Part shown: piece by piece, positions 1-8,759 of the stretch
How positions within the stretch are numbered: position 1 is the stretch's first letter
Layout: every line of letters begins with the position of its first letter
Source: Tieghemiomyces parasiticus
Taxonomy: Eukaryota > Kickxellomycota > Dimargaritomycetes > Dimargaritales > Dimargaritaceae
Reading direction: 5' to 3'
Assembly: GCA_027575765.1 (NCBI GenBank)
Contig: JANBPT010001085.1
Coordinates: 1 to 14,882, forward strand
DNA: 14,882 nt
Position numbers and translations under genes: made by a program
The notes under the pieces: generated by a model
Seen by the model: the letters and a program-made list of their open reading frames with translations, nothing else
What the model was told of the DNA's origin: nothing
Databases searched by the model: none

Positions 1-465
1 CCAAGGGTGGCCTGGCCGTTAGTCCCGGTTTTTGAGGCGGCAGTAGCGCCGCTGGGGCCTGAAGGCGTGGGCTCGGGAGGTTGGCTGGCCTCCTTGGGTT
101 TGTGGGCCGTGGGGGAGGGCTGCTGCTGGCGATACAATGGGGTACTGCCGAATGGTCGGGTCATGCGCAGGGGCAGTACGACGAGGATCGGTACACCCGA
201 GCTCCGGTGCCAGGCGGAACCCTGGGCCATCCCTGGGTATGAACGAACGGGGACAGTCAAAATAATATTACAGACGTTAGAAAGAGTGGTCGGTACACGG
301 AGCAGCCCTATTTTTTTTTCTTCGCTTCACAACTACGGGGGCCAATTCGCCAGGGTGCTCATTTGACCCGGAGTACCTACCTAGCGGCGAGACGAGACGC
401 TGGGTCATGGCGGGACTCCGCACGGGAGGAAGGGCACGGGCGCTCAACCGGAATAGGGCAGACAT
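1..465 (-). CDS. Mitochondrial-type protein, N-terminal part, two exons, cut by window edge
   Basis: Exon 1 is 465-381 (28 codons plus 1 nt), the intron is 380-233 (148 nt, GTAGGT donor, CCCAG acceptor, TTCTAAC branch-like site near 275-281), and exon 2 is 232-1, running off the edge. Splicing joins the codon G|GG and keeps frame, giving at least 105 residues. The protein starts MSALFRLSARALPPVRS. It is rich in Arg, Ser, Ala and Leu and has no acidic residue until about position 76, which is typical of a mitochondrial matrix presequence. A short hydrophobic run (GVPILVVLPL, about 41-50) follows, then a Pro/Ser/Thr/Gln-rich linker. The start at 465 has a good context (gccATGt); an in-frame ATG at 528 would add 21 residues. 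Without splicing, translation could begin at 230, but that loses the presequence. The functional domain lies outside the window, so the protein cannot be named. The exon structure is inferred. Confidence 0.6.
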
Positions 466-1067
466 GGCGAATAGGTGTGAGTCGGCAGGCTGTCGTCTAC
501 TTTTAATGGGCGTAAAGAACGGACACAAAGAAATGGGGTTATGGGCGTAGGGAAATGGCGTATACAGGAGAGAGTGCGCGGCTAATCAATGGCAGGTAAG
601 GTAGGCAGCGTGAAGACGGAATTCAGTTTGTGTGAGGGAAGAGGGTGAAACGCTGATCTGAGTGCACTAGGGAAACTGGGCGTATTCTCGGATAGGGGAT
701 TGTGGTCCAAGGTGAATCGGTTGGCCTGTCCCTCCCCCGATGACGCGTGTTAAGCTGAAGGGGTTCGAGTGTAAGGCTGCTCTCAAGGCGGCGGAAAGTG
801 GTGTGGATCAGACAGAGTGACAAACAGCCAATAAAGTCGACACCTGGGCCCTAGCAGGGCTAGTCGCAAGGCGGGTATGAATCGCACGGCGACCTAAACC
901 AGTGGCGCTGAACTGGGCAGGAAAAGTTAAAGCTGTCGCTAATAAGTTGACTTAAATATGTTGATGTCGAGTGGCCCGGTGCGGAAGCTAAGGTCAGATA
1001 GTGGGGTTGAGACAAAGGTTAGTTGTCACCTGACTGGTATAGGGAAAACGGCCGGCCGAGGAATTAG

Positions 1068-1085
1068 ATATATACATGTATATAT
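1068..1085. repeat. 18-bp perfect AT palindrome around CATG
   Basis: The sequence atatatacatgtatatat is its own reverse complement and runs on into a TA repeat to 1089. It is probably a simple AT microsatellite with cruciform potential. No function can be shown. Confidence 0.7.
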
Positions 1086-2339
1086 ATATCAAAATCGTGC
1101 TAGTTTGGGGAACCCCTGATCCAATGCGCGAGACCAACGACGGCGCCGCAGGCACTCTGCCTCACTTGGGCATCTTTACACACAATAATCGCATCTGTTG
1201 GTCTACGTCAGCTCCTTCACAGCTCGAGATGATTAGACGTTCATTGCCGCAGCGCGTCGTTGGGAAGCCCAAGTGGATCGGAATTAGTGGTTATCATAGC
1301 GATGGTAACATGGCCCATCTAGGCAGAATAAGATGCACCGGACACGCTGATGGGCTGTCGTCTGCAGTTAGGCTGCCTTGCCACTATGGATGAGAGGGGT
1401 CTATGCGGCCTGGTTGCTCGTGTGGTACTATTCGAGCCTCGACATAAACTCGCTAAGCAGGGCGGGTTCACAGATCCGCTGTCGAGAGGACAGAGAAATT
1501 TTATGTTTACTTTGTAGAAAGGGTGACAGTGTCTCTGAGAGAAACACAGTCAAAAAAAATTGGGTCAAGTCCCATTAGAATGTACCCACCGAACGGAATT
1601 CTTTAGTAAAAGGCGAAAGAATTATCCGATGAGTACGGTGAGTACCGGGACGAAGATGCGGTTCACCAGAGGTTGGCGGCTGCCCCTCAAATTTATAGGG
1701 ATTAGGACGTAACCACAGTAGGGTGGCCTATTATGGGATTCGCGTTGGAGGACTGCCTCCAAATTATTTTCGACTTTGCCGGGGTGTAGTCTCTAGCTTA
1801 ATTATGGGCTCTAATCAGTCGACTACGACACTATTCATTCAATCTCCAGTAGGATACAGTCCCCAAGAAACCCCTTAGCCTCTGGAACAAGTGTGGCTTA
1901 CCTCTCCACACCAATGAGTGTCCTAGTCTGCCCTCGACCGGCCGAATCCATGACAGTTCGCACGTTCAGGCAGCGCCAGACGACTCTTTCATGGCAGAGT
2001 GGATTGTCTTGCGCCCCACGCCTGTCGAGGTCATCTGGCCCACGGCCGCTCAGTGGCGCGTCCGCTTTGGCACCACTGGCCCTCCGTGCCTCGCTGTTAC
2101 ACGATTGAGCACCCCTCCCCTGTCCTTTCACTTCACTCCCGCGGTCCCTAGAACAGCAGGTAGGGAAAGTCAACAGTTTGGCCCTACTTCGTTTACTGCC
2201 TTGCTAACCGTTACTGCCTCATTTGCCCTTCGACCCTAACCGCCACCTATACCGTTCCGGCCACGCCGATCGGCATCCATACTTCCACCTTCCTGGCACA
2301 GCGACTCGACCCTACCCTCTTTTATTTGGCCAACCACCC

Positions 2340-2346
2340 TTATATA
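2340..2346 (+). promoter_or_regulatory. TATA-like element upstream of the molybdate transporter
   Basis: TTATATA lies 53 nt before the transporter ATG in a C/T-rich stretch. The position suits a short leader. This is inference from sequence and spacing only. Confidence 0.4.
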
Positions 2347-2398
2347 CCACGGTTGACTGTCAAACTATCGCCAGTCGATATTTATCTCCGCTTCCACT

Positions 2399-4092
2399 AT
2401 GAGCTTCCCTGTGTTGCCGGTCAACGCCGAGCGGGAGCCTGAACTTGGCCACCCTGCACCAACCCACTGGCAAAAGGCCCACCGGTCGGTGTCCCAACGG
2501 CTCCGCTATTACTGGCACCATTTGACCTGGCAGGAGGTGAGCGGTAGCCTCGGAGACCTCGGGACGTTAGTACCCATCCTCGTGTCCCTCTCGGTGACCG
2601 ATCAAATATCCCTCACCTCCTCGTTGATTTTTGGCGGGCTCTGGAATATAGCCACGGGGCTGCACTTTCGGATACCCATGTGCGTGCAACCCATGAAGGG
2701 TAAGGCTTTGCCGAACCTCGGTTACTTAGTTAATTGCCAAGTTACCACTGCTCTTGGGAACCCCCCTCCCCCCCCCCGCAAACACACCCTCCGAGCGTGA
2801 AGTAAAACTAATATCATATCCAGCTACTTTGATTACCTCCCCTGACTTTCAACTCGCCCTTCACTGTATTGGTATGACTAGCCATTGCCGCCATGGCCCT
2901 GGCTAAACCGCTCACCACCCACGAGATCCTTGGGGCTGGTATCGGGGTCGGTACCTGCGTGCTCCTTTTGGGCATCACTCGTACTATTCGGCTGGTGATC
3001 CGGTACACACCCTATCCTGTCATCAAAGGTATCCAGGTGGGCACGGGCATCAAACTGATGACCAAGGCAGCAGACCTGGTTAAGCTACACCCGCAATGGG
3101 GTGGCGCGCAGTGGCGGTGGTTTGACAATTACGAGTGGGCCCTCCTCAGTTTCGTCCTAGTGTTTGCCCTCTACCGCCATCCACGGTTCCCTACCGCTCT
3201 GCTGCTTTTCCTTGGCGGACTTCTCTTGGCCCTGCTCCGCGTCTATGCCGTGCCACCTGCCGATGGCCCGGACCGCATCGCGGTACCCTCCGCCGGGTTC
3301 CACTACCCGCGGCCGGACGTCCCGGCGTGGTCCGACATTACCACAGGATTCGTCACGGCAGGGCTCGGGCAGTTGCCTCTAACCCTCCTCAACTCTGGTA
3401 TTGCCGTGTGTGCCCTGGCCGCCGAGCTGTTCCCGGAGAGATCCGTTACCATCGAGAGCGTCACCATATCCGTGGGCCTAATGAACGTGGTGGGCTGTCT
3501 CTTTGGTTCCATTCCGTACTGTCACGGCTCGGGTGGCCTGGCAGGCCAGTACCGGTTCGGGGCGCGCACCGAGGTGAGTATTCTGGTCTTGGGTCTGTTC
3601 AAACTAGTGCTGGGCGTGGTGTTTGGCGCTTCCCTGGTGGCCCTGCTCAAGGTCTTCCCGTCGTCTATCCTCGGGGTCCTACTGTTCATGTCTGGTGCCG
3701 AGTTAGCCATGGCTGGCCGCCGCTACTCGACCCACCTGACCCCGCCACTAACTCCTGAGACGGAGGCCGACCGGACCCGCGATTTCTGCGTCATGGTTGT
3801 GACGGCCGGTTTGTTAATCGGCTTCAGCAATGACGCGGTGGGATTCGTCGGCGGTCTTGTGGTTAGCTGGTTGTTCCATATGTATCCGCGTGTGTTCCGG
3901 ACCCTGGCGTTGGTCAATCCCGCTCCACCCGCTACGGCGCCAGATGCCAGCGGCAGCCCTAGACTCAACGGTCCCCCTAGCTATGGCTCCACCGCTGCCA
4001 ATTCGGATGAATGCGAAGCGACCGCTCCGTCTACGGATGACATGGCCACCGGGGGCGTGCACAAGCCAACGAAAAGTCCCAGTGGTACTTAG
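2399..4092 (+). CDS. MOT1-type molybdate transporter, two exons, complete
   Basis: This membrane protein is expected to import molybdate for molybdenum-cofactor enzymes such as nitrate reductase. Exon 1 is 2399-2699 and exon 2 is 2882-4092; the intron (2700-2881) has GTAAGG and TAG ends. Splicing restores the continuous motif RIPMCVQPMKAIAA (about 91-104) and gives 503 residues, a usual size for the family. Two related halves each carry a signature: GSLGDLGTLVPI at about 49-60, and GLGQLPLTLLNS at about 261-272 followed by PYCHGSGGLAGQYRFGAR at 312-329. These are the hallmarks of the MOT1 (MFS_MOT1, Pfam PF16983) branch related to SulP sulfate transporters, without the STAS domain. About ten hydrophobic segments follow one another. 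The last 55 or so residues form a Pro/Ser/Thr-rich polar tail, probably cytosolic. Substrate is inferred from family; some relatives could carry sulfate-like anions. Neighbouring genes show no link to molybdenum metabolism. Confidence 0.92.
2700..2881 (+). other. Intron of the molybdate transporter gene
   Basis: The 182-nt intron starts GTAAGG and ends TAG. It is supported because removing it rebuilds the conserved PMKAIAA motif across codon G|CC. It contains a run of C broken by one T (2761-2777), a likely length-variable and assembly-prone site. Reading through would end the protein at 2800, losing most membrane segments. Confidence 0.9.
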
Positions 4093-4784
4093 CCACCTTC
4101 GAGTGGGGTTGGTCGCTGCTGGCCCTATTTACATCCATTTCTCCCTCCTTTCCCTAACCGCTTACGTTACAATGGCTTATAAAGCAATTGAATTAGGCAT
4201 CATGTCTTTGGCAATACAATACATATAATCTAATCTTGAGTGACAAAGCTGAGATCCCTCACAGGATTTCTGCTGGTTAGTTCTGTCGTCATCGCCGCTC
4301 GGGGAATTTTGCTATACCTAGTGCCAGCTGGCCTTCAACCATGAGAAAACTGTAGCCATGGGATGCGGTGGTTGAAACGCCTTCTCAATGTTATTTCCGT
4401 CGGATCATGGTTTGGTGCCGCATTCACGCCTCCGTATACCCCATATCATAGCATGACTCCGATCAATGACGACCTACCTGTTTGGCAGACTTCATTATCC
4501 GGGTTCCATGCTTTACCCATATCTATTACCCTTCCTTTCTTCTACCATATTCCCTATATCTTTTTTTAGCGACGTTCAGTCTTACTGATCTTTGAACTAC
4601 GCCTTCATTCCCAGGCACCGTCACCTCTTATCCTTCTAGGGCCTTTCTTTCTCTACTCTTGCTCTGACGGCTACCTAGCTGCCCTTCCATTCCTGCCGGC
4701 TCCCGGTCCCGCCATGGCCTGCCGTCCTGGGTCCCCTAGTCTAGGCCAAATAGTTACGATGAATGGTGCCGGCCGCTATTCAAG

Positions 4785-4792
4785 TATAAAAG
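4785..4792 (+). promoter_or_regulatory. Orphan TATA box (TATAAAAG)
   Basis: A consensus TATAAAAG lies about 33 nt before a short ORF (ATG at 4818, 36 codons ending at an in-frame TGA near 4926-4928). A GTGAGT donor-like site sits inside that ORF near 4888. This could be the promoter of a small spliced gene or non-coding transcript, or chance. No coding signal supports a named product. Confidence 0.3.
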
Positions 4793-5067
4793 ACCCAGCA
4801 GCCGCTGTTCAATAGAATGACGCTAACCACCCAATATACAATCCACACACCCAGTTTAAGCCTAGATGCTTATTATTCGTTTACTAGTGAGTTCAAGCCT
4901 ACCACACTGCCTTTCAGCCACTCGAAGTGAGCTTATTCCCACGCGGTGGTGCAGTACAGCCAAGTCCAATAAGTGGCGAACATGCAATTTTTTATTAATA
5001 TCCACATGCAGGAGGCTGCCAGATATTCACAAATTGCCTAGGAAACCAGACCGTCTCTGAGATCCGG

Positions 5068-5105
5068 GCTGGATGGAAAGCAATACAATCTGCTTTCCGA
5101 CCAGC
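5068..5105. repeat. Long inverted repeat / RNA hairpin
   Basis: The arms GGAAAGCA (5075-5082) and TGCTTTCC (5091-5098) pair perfectly around an 8-nt loop. A second block, GCTGG (5068-5072) with CCAGC (5101-5105), extends the stem after a 2-by-2 internal loop. A competing small stem, AGCGC with GCGCT, follows. It lies about 110 nt past the stop of the minus-strand secreted-peptide gene, so it may form in that gene's 3' end or in a separate small RNA. Confidence 0.55.
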
Positions 5106-5212
5106 GCCAAGAGATTAGCGCTGTTAAGGAGCTGAAGCTGTGATTGGGTGATTCCCGGAGGAAGATAGAAGGAAGATGAGGCTGTGAGCAGCTAGAGCGT
5201 TGTCAGGAGCTC

Positions 5213-5473
5213 CTACTCCACGAGTTGCTTCTGACTATCGGCATTATTAGCGCTAGGACGCTGGGTCTTGATGGCAGGAGGAAGGGCAGCGCGGCCCACA
5301 ACGCTTCCGCTGTGGCGCTCTTTTTGAGTAGGTTTCCTGCCCGCCACGTCAACTTTCCGGCCGGCATTATTCGCGAACGTGGTTGTCTGTGTTTTCACGA
5401 TCGGTTTAATGGCCTGGACTACAGCGAACATAGCGCAAACGGCCAGCAGGGAGAAGGTGATGGTAAAACGCAT
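5213..5473 (-). CDS. Small secreted basic peptide, 86 residues, unknown family
   Basis: Residues 1-21 (MRFTITFSLLAVCAMFAVVQA) form a textbook signal peptide with a VQA cleavage site, so the product should be secreted. The mature part (about 65 residues) is basic and polar and has no cysteine, unlike typical disulfide-rich effectors. It holds an imperfect internal repeat: KTQTTTFANNAGRK (27-40) and KTQRPSANNADSQK (69-82). Glycine-basic sites GRK (38-40, 45-47) and GR (60-61) recall prohormone processing or amidation sites, but this is speculation. The start at 5473 has a strong caccATGc context and a TATA box 160 nt upstream. No intron is needed, though a spliced 3' end cannot be excluded. I do not recognise the family. 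Pheromone precursor, effector and wall-associated peptide are all possible. Confidence 0.6.
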   Translation of the reverse strand: MRFTITFSLLAVCAMFAVVQAIKPIVKTQTTTFANNAGRKVDVAGRKPTQKERHSGSVVGRAALPPAIKTQRPSANNADSQKQLVE

Positions 5474-5642
5474 GGTGATGAGTTGGAAGGGGGGAGGAAA
5501 GGTAGAGGAGGGGAGGTGCAGATGGGGATGAGTAGGAGGAGAGGTGAGGGTGGAGTGGCAGTGCTAAAGAATGTCGAAGCAGATGGGAGGGATGGATGAT
5601 GATGATAATAACTAGGGGTCGTGCAGACCACCTTTTATATAC
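5474..5642 (-). promoter_or_regulatory. TATA box and pyrimidine-rich leader of the secreted-peptide gene
   Basis: On the minus strand TATATAAAAGG (5641-5631) is a near-consensus TATA box. It is followed by a roughly 100-nt C/T-rich tract leading to the ATG at 5473. CT-rich leaders are common in highly expressed fungal genes. Positions are seen directly; promoter activity is inferred. Confidence 0.6.
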
Positions 5643-6400
5643 ACGCAAGGACTGCGATATCGCGATCCTAAGGAGGCTGAGCAGCAGTGAGGGAAGGTGA
5701 CCAGTTGGTGTCGACAGCAAACACGTTTAGGGCCGCCCGCGGGCACTAGGCCAGTCGCTAACAAGGTGAGTGGACGAGCGGGCGAGAGATGAAGCATCCC
5801 CTTGGATAGACCTCATACACTTAGATTGGCCTTATATTGCTGGTACATATTAAAGGGTTACAGTGGATTGGTGTAGGTGATGACCAAAGCCAACCTTTGT
5901 ACATAATGATCCTGGCAAAGAATACAAAGGTCCGTCCGAGTGGTGAGCAACATTGAAGACAATCCATTGTTTAATTGGAGATAGAGTCAGCCGCGGTCTT
6001 GCTCTCTCCTTCTCTTCCACCACCCAAACTCTGTAGCCCTAGCTGCAACCAACGGGATGTGGAAAACAGAGGCTCAACATAAATGCATTTCTTTCAGCGG
6101 AATGTGGTGAAGGAGAGGACGGGGGATAGGCTCCTTTGTCAGGCCAAGGCCTATCATTGTGCCCCCCCCCCTGCCGTGACCCCGCCATCCACCAGTCCTC
6201 ACTTTTTGTAAATGTCGGCTAGTTAGCCTTCCTATCCACCATCAAGAGTGCCAGCGTTTGGCATGCATCTTGTAGCCCTCAACATTTGACAGTATTGGTG
6301 CGCCCCCTGCTTACTTTGAGCTCTGACCCAATAGTAAGCTCATAATATACTGAGCTAGCAAACCCTGAGGTCTCAGACAATGCCATTACAAATAAAATCT
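5643..6400. other. Spacer between secreted-peptide promoter and mariner relic; no supported gene
   Basis: No ORF with a recognisable domain was found. The stretch includes a poly-C run near 6163-6172 and mixed AT-rich sequence. It may hold upstream regulatory sequence of the secreted-peptide gene. Confidence 0.4.
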
Positions 6401-6409
6401 AGAGGTGTC

Positions 6410-6419
6410 AGGCGAGCCA
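6410..6419 (+). repeat. Left terminal inverted repeat remnant (tentative)
   Basis: AGGCGAGCCA is the exact reverse complement of 7313-7322 and lies 78 nt before the transposase start. Pairing does not extend on either side, so chance is possible. Confidence 0.45.
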
Positions 6420-6496
6420 TCGAAGGGTATAACCCCTTCTAGAGTCGGACCCTTCCTCCCTTCACACCTTGGGTTTTTTTTCTTTACTTCATGATA

Positions 6497-7242
6497 ATGT
6501 CTGAAGCACCACCTCCTCCCACTCCACCCAAATTTACCAGGTGGGATGTACACGGTTTCAGTTTATAGTCCTTATTCCAAGGACCACAGGGCAAAAATCA
6601 ATTTTATCTGAACTGGCTGCCACGCTGGGCCTGGCGGTCCCTCGTCGTGCCGCTATCTGCTGGTTGATTGCTCATTCCCGTACGGGTCACTACTCCCTTG
6701 AAGATGGGGCTCGATCTAGTCGTCTGTCAGAGGACATTGGCAAGCCGTACGGGGCCATACCACACCCAAGGTGATGCTAACCTTTCTTTCTACTGGGCGT
6801 GGCCTGCTACACCTGATTGGCAAGCCCCCCTGGAGTCAAGACCTCTGCTGATCACTACACAGACTGTGGGCTTGAGCTCATGATCCAGGACTGGGCAAAG
6901 ACAAGTAAAAGTCTGAGCCATAACATCCCCCCCCGTGGCTCCACCATGATATTGCACCACTACATTGTGCTACAGTCATTTGTACCTACATTGCCAGTAT
7001 CAGAGTCAAGCCTATACCGGCTCCTACTTACAGCCCTGGCCTAATCCTCTCCGACTTCAGGCTGTTCAGAGATGCCAATCAGCGACTGAGGGGTAAGAAG
7101 TTTAGCACGCCAGAGGTGATTGTAGATGCCTGGCAATTGGAGCTAGCCAAGCTGTAACCAAAATGGCTCTAAAGCCTGCTGTGATAGCTGGCTAGAAAGA
7201 GCTCGCCAAGTAGCAAAGGGCGATGGTAATTATATTAATTAA
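6497..7242 (+). pseudogene. Broken mariner-like transposase (DDE/D family)
   Basis: The enzyme would have cut and pasted its element through a DDE/D catalytic core; this copy is dead. It starts MSEAPPPPTPPKFTRWDV (6497) and soon shifts frame. A helix-turn-helix region (6598-6770) resembles Tc1/mariner/IS630 DNA-binding domains (EL..TLGLAVPRRA, RTGHYSLEDGARSSRLSED). The next frame gives GDA at 6770-6778 for the first catalytic Asp motif (usual GDE). After a frame change at a run of eight C (6927-6934) comes WLHHDIAPLHCA (6936-6971, second Asp at 6948), then PTYSPGLILSDFRLF (7023-7067), where the usual third Asp of SPD is Gly. RLRGKKFSTPEV follows, and after another shift NQNGSKACCDSWLER and GDGNYIN to the stop. 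The second HTH and part of the D1-D2 spacer seem deleted: about 58 codons remain against about 90 usual. No single frame encodes it. Confidence 0.8.
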
Positions 7243-7312
7243 CCCCTCTTCAGGTTTGAATGCCCCAAAATATACAGCGTCATCTACAAGTGCCATCGAG
7301 GGCTCATTAGTC

Positions 7313-7322
7313 TGGCTCGCCT
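7313..7322 (+). repeat. Right terminal inverted repeat remnant (tentative)
   Basis: TGGCTCGCCT mirrors 6410-6419 and lies 70 nt after the transposase stop codon, a spacing typical of mariner-like elements. Confidence 0.45.
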
Positions 7323-7628
7323 TGGTATAAATATATACAACGCATGGTTTTATTTTGGATATTACTACGCTGCCAAACCTTTGGCTGGAATATCATTTGA
7401 GTCATCATTGTTGGACAGCAGTGAGAAAAACATACCCAAGCTCCGATACTTGGCTTGAGTATCACATTTATTCATCGTCTCCTCCAAACTTCTGCGGCAG
7501 CACGCTTCGATAAAGGTTTCCATTTCTAGCGGATACAAATGTATATTTTAAGCACTTCAAGGGTTTTTTTTTACTGAGTGAAGGACACAGCTGACCTGCC
7601 GCAAGCCCCATTGTGAATGAGGGAGTTG
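7323..7628. other. AT-rich spacer after the mariner relic; no gene seen
   Basis: This short AT-rich stretch contains a T8 run near 7564 and probably the 3' untranslated end of the minus-strand gene that stops at 7629. Nothing else could be supported. Confidence 0.4.
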
Positions 7629-8759
7629 CTAAGGCCGACCGGAAGGCGAGGGGGTTGGTCGAAGGGGTTGGTCTCTGACATAAGAGTCCAGGATCAATTT
7701 ACCCTGGGCATTAAGATACACTGGAGTCGTACTAGTAAAAATTTCACGGCAGTTATTATCCTCAGCGTCGTAATTGAGATTCTTGCGAGCGAGCCGGGCA
7801 GCACGGAACCACTGATAGATCCCGCTACACTCGGCGATGAGTTCAAAGACATAATCTGACACCTTATCGGTGATATCCGCTTCGTCGAGGGACGGGGGAG
7901 CTACCAGGCCTTCCTCCTCATCCTCCAATGTGCCGGTAAAGTCCAGGGCACGGATCTCGTTGGTAAAGTAGCGCACCATATCATCCCGCTTTTTTTCGGC
8001 GGCCATGGCGAATCCAAACCCTAGTGGTATGAATTCACCCTCGGGAATAAGGTCGCGCATTTGACGGAAAGCGTCCAGCCGGCCATCGTGGGCCAGCAGG
8101 ATGGCGACAGTGTTACCGAGGTCCATTAGGAAGGTATGGACATGTCGGTACAGGGCGTCCCGCGTCCCACTCCCTTCACTGAGCACTCGCATGAAAGGCA
8201 TGTAGCAGGAGGAGGTCATGGGCCGAGTTCCGTAGATTAGTTCCATAAGCCCTTCAAAAAAATTGCCGCTGAGGGCGTACTTCATGAGCGCCAAGATGGT
8301 CTCCGTCTCCTCGGGATTTCGAATAGCGTCCACCAGGGCCGAGGCTGGCGCGGTGAGGCTGTAGGTTGTCCCGTCGAGGGGCCGGCGTTGGATTCGATAC
8401 TGATCAACGCTGGAAAGTATACGGGTCTGCATACGGGTCATAGGGATAGATGCCGGATGCTCGAGGGGCTCGCCTTGGCTGACCGTATCGTGGGACATCT
8501 CGGCCGGCCGGACCGATGCGGTACCCAGGTTTACGGTGCGCGGGTAGCCATACCGTTGTTGGGTGGCGGTGTCTTTTAACCATACCCACTGCGGGGAGAA
8601 GCCCGCCTGGCGTGGCAGCTCCTTCAGTTGGAAGTTGAAGAGGGCGGTGCGGAAGAAGTCCTCAATGAGTGGGAAGAAGATAGCGGCCTTCTCGGCCAGC
8701 TGGCGAACGCCCCGGGCATCGAGGAAGCTCTCCGGGTCGGCGCGGAAACTTTCCCAGGC
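7629..8759 (-). CDS. Long downstream exon of the secreted-protein locus
   Basis: This open frame of 376 codons is preceded in frame by TGA at 8780-8778. Upstream of the ATG at 8498 it keeps protein-like sequence (for example WESFRADPESFLDARG and LAEKAAIFFPLIEDFF), so the 289-residue version starting at 8498 is too short. Third codon positions favour C and G. Repeating hydrophobic and charged residues suggest helices. There are few cysteines and no catalytic motif that I can identify. The stop is TAG at 7631-7629. Confidence 0.75.
   Translation of the reverse strand, partial: AWESFRADPESFLDARGVRQLAEKAAIFFPLIEDFFRTALFNFQLKELPRQAGFSPQWVWLKDTATQQRYGYPRTVNLGTASVRPAEMSHDTVSQGEPLEHPASIPMTRMQTRILSSVDQYRIQRRPLDGTTYSLTAPASALVDAIRNPEETETILALMKYALSGNFFEGLMELIYGTRPMTSSCYMPFMRVLSEGSGTRDALYRHVHTFLMDLGNTVAILLAHDGRLDAFRQMRDLIPEGEFIPLGFGFAMAAEKKRDDMVRYFTNEIRALDFTGTLEDEEEGLVAPPSLDEADITDKVSDYVFELIAECSGIYQWFRAARLARKNLNYDAEDNNCREIFTSTTPVYLNAQGKLILDSYVRDQPLRPTPSPSGRP

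Larger units (their letters stand above)
466..2398. other. 1.9-kb spacer between divergent genes; no supported gene
   Basis: The region separates the minus-strand mitochondrial-type gene from the plus-strand transporter, so it should hold both promoters. Several ORFs of 60-105 codons occur (for example 1076-1393, 1898-2173 and 1893-2108), but they overlap on opposite strands, lack recognisable domains and look like chance. The last 300 bases are C/T-rich, as in fungal promoters. An 18-bp AT palindrome lies at 1068-1085. Confidence 0.5.
4093..5212. other. 1.1-kb spacer between convergent genes; no supported gene
   Basis: The transporter and the small secreted-protein gene point towards each other, so both 3' ends lie here. 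ORFs at 4363-4569 and 4866-5060 have no recognisable domain. A strong TATA box (4785-4792) without a clear gene and a hairpin (5068-5105) are listed separately. Confidence 0.45.
6410..7322 (+). mobile_element. Degenerate Tc1/mariner-family DNA transposon
   Basis: The decayed transposase (6497-7242) is flanked by a perfect 10-bp inverted repeat, AGGCGAGCCA at 6410-6419 and TGGCTCGCCT at 7313-7322. The repeats lie 80-90 nt before the start and 70 nt after the stop, the expected place for terminal repeats of this family. The span of about 0.9 kb is shorter than a full mariner (about 1.3 kb), in line with internal deletions seen in the protein. Ends are tentative because the repeat is short and no clear TA duplication sits directly beside it. 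Confidence 0.65.

Noticed and set aside
1076..1393. 105-codon plus-strand ORF starting in the AT palindrome
   Set aside because: No domain, no codon bias and a start inside a microsatellite; likely chance.
3135..3758. 207-codon ORF overlapping the transporter
   Set aside because: Out-of-frame shadow within exon 2 of the molybdate transporter.
4891..4903. GAGTTCAAGCCTA, a second B-box-like sequence
   Set aside because: The flanking bases do not form a T stem and no A box is present.
6598..6780. RTGH motif suggesting a LINE RNase H remnant
   Set aside because: The surrounding residues fit a Tc1/mariner helix-turn-helix better, and mariner catalytic motifs follow in order.
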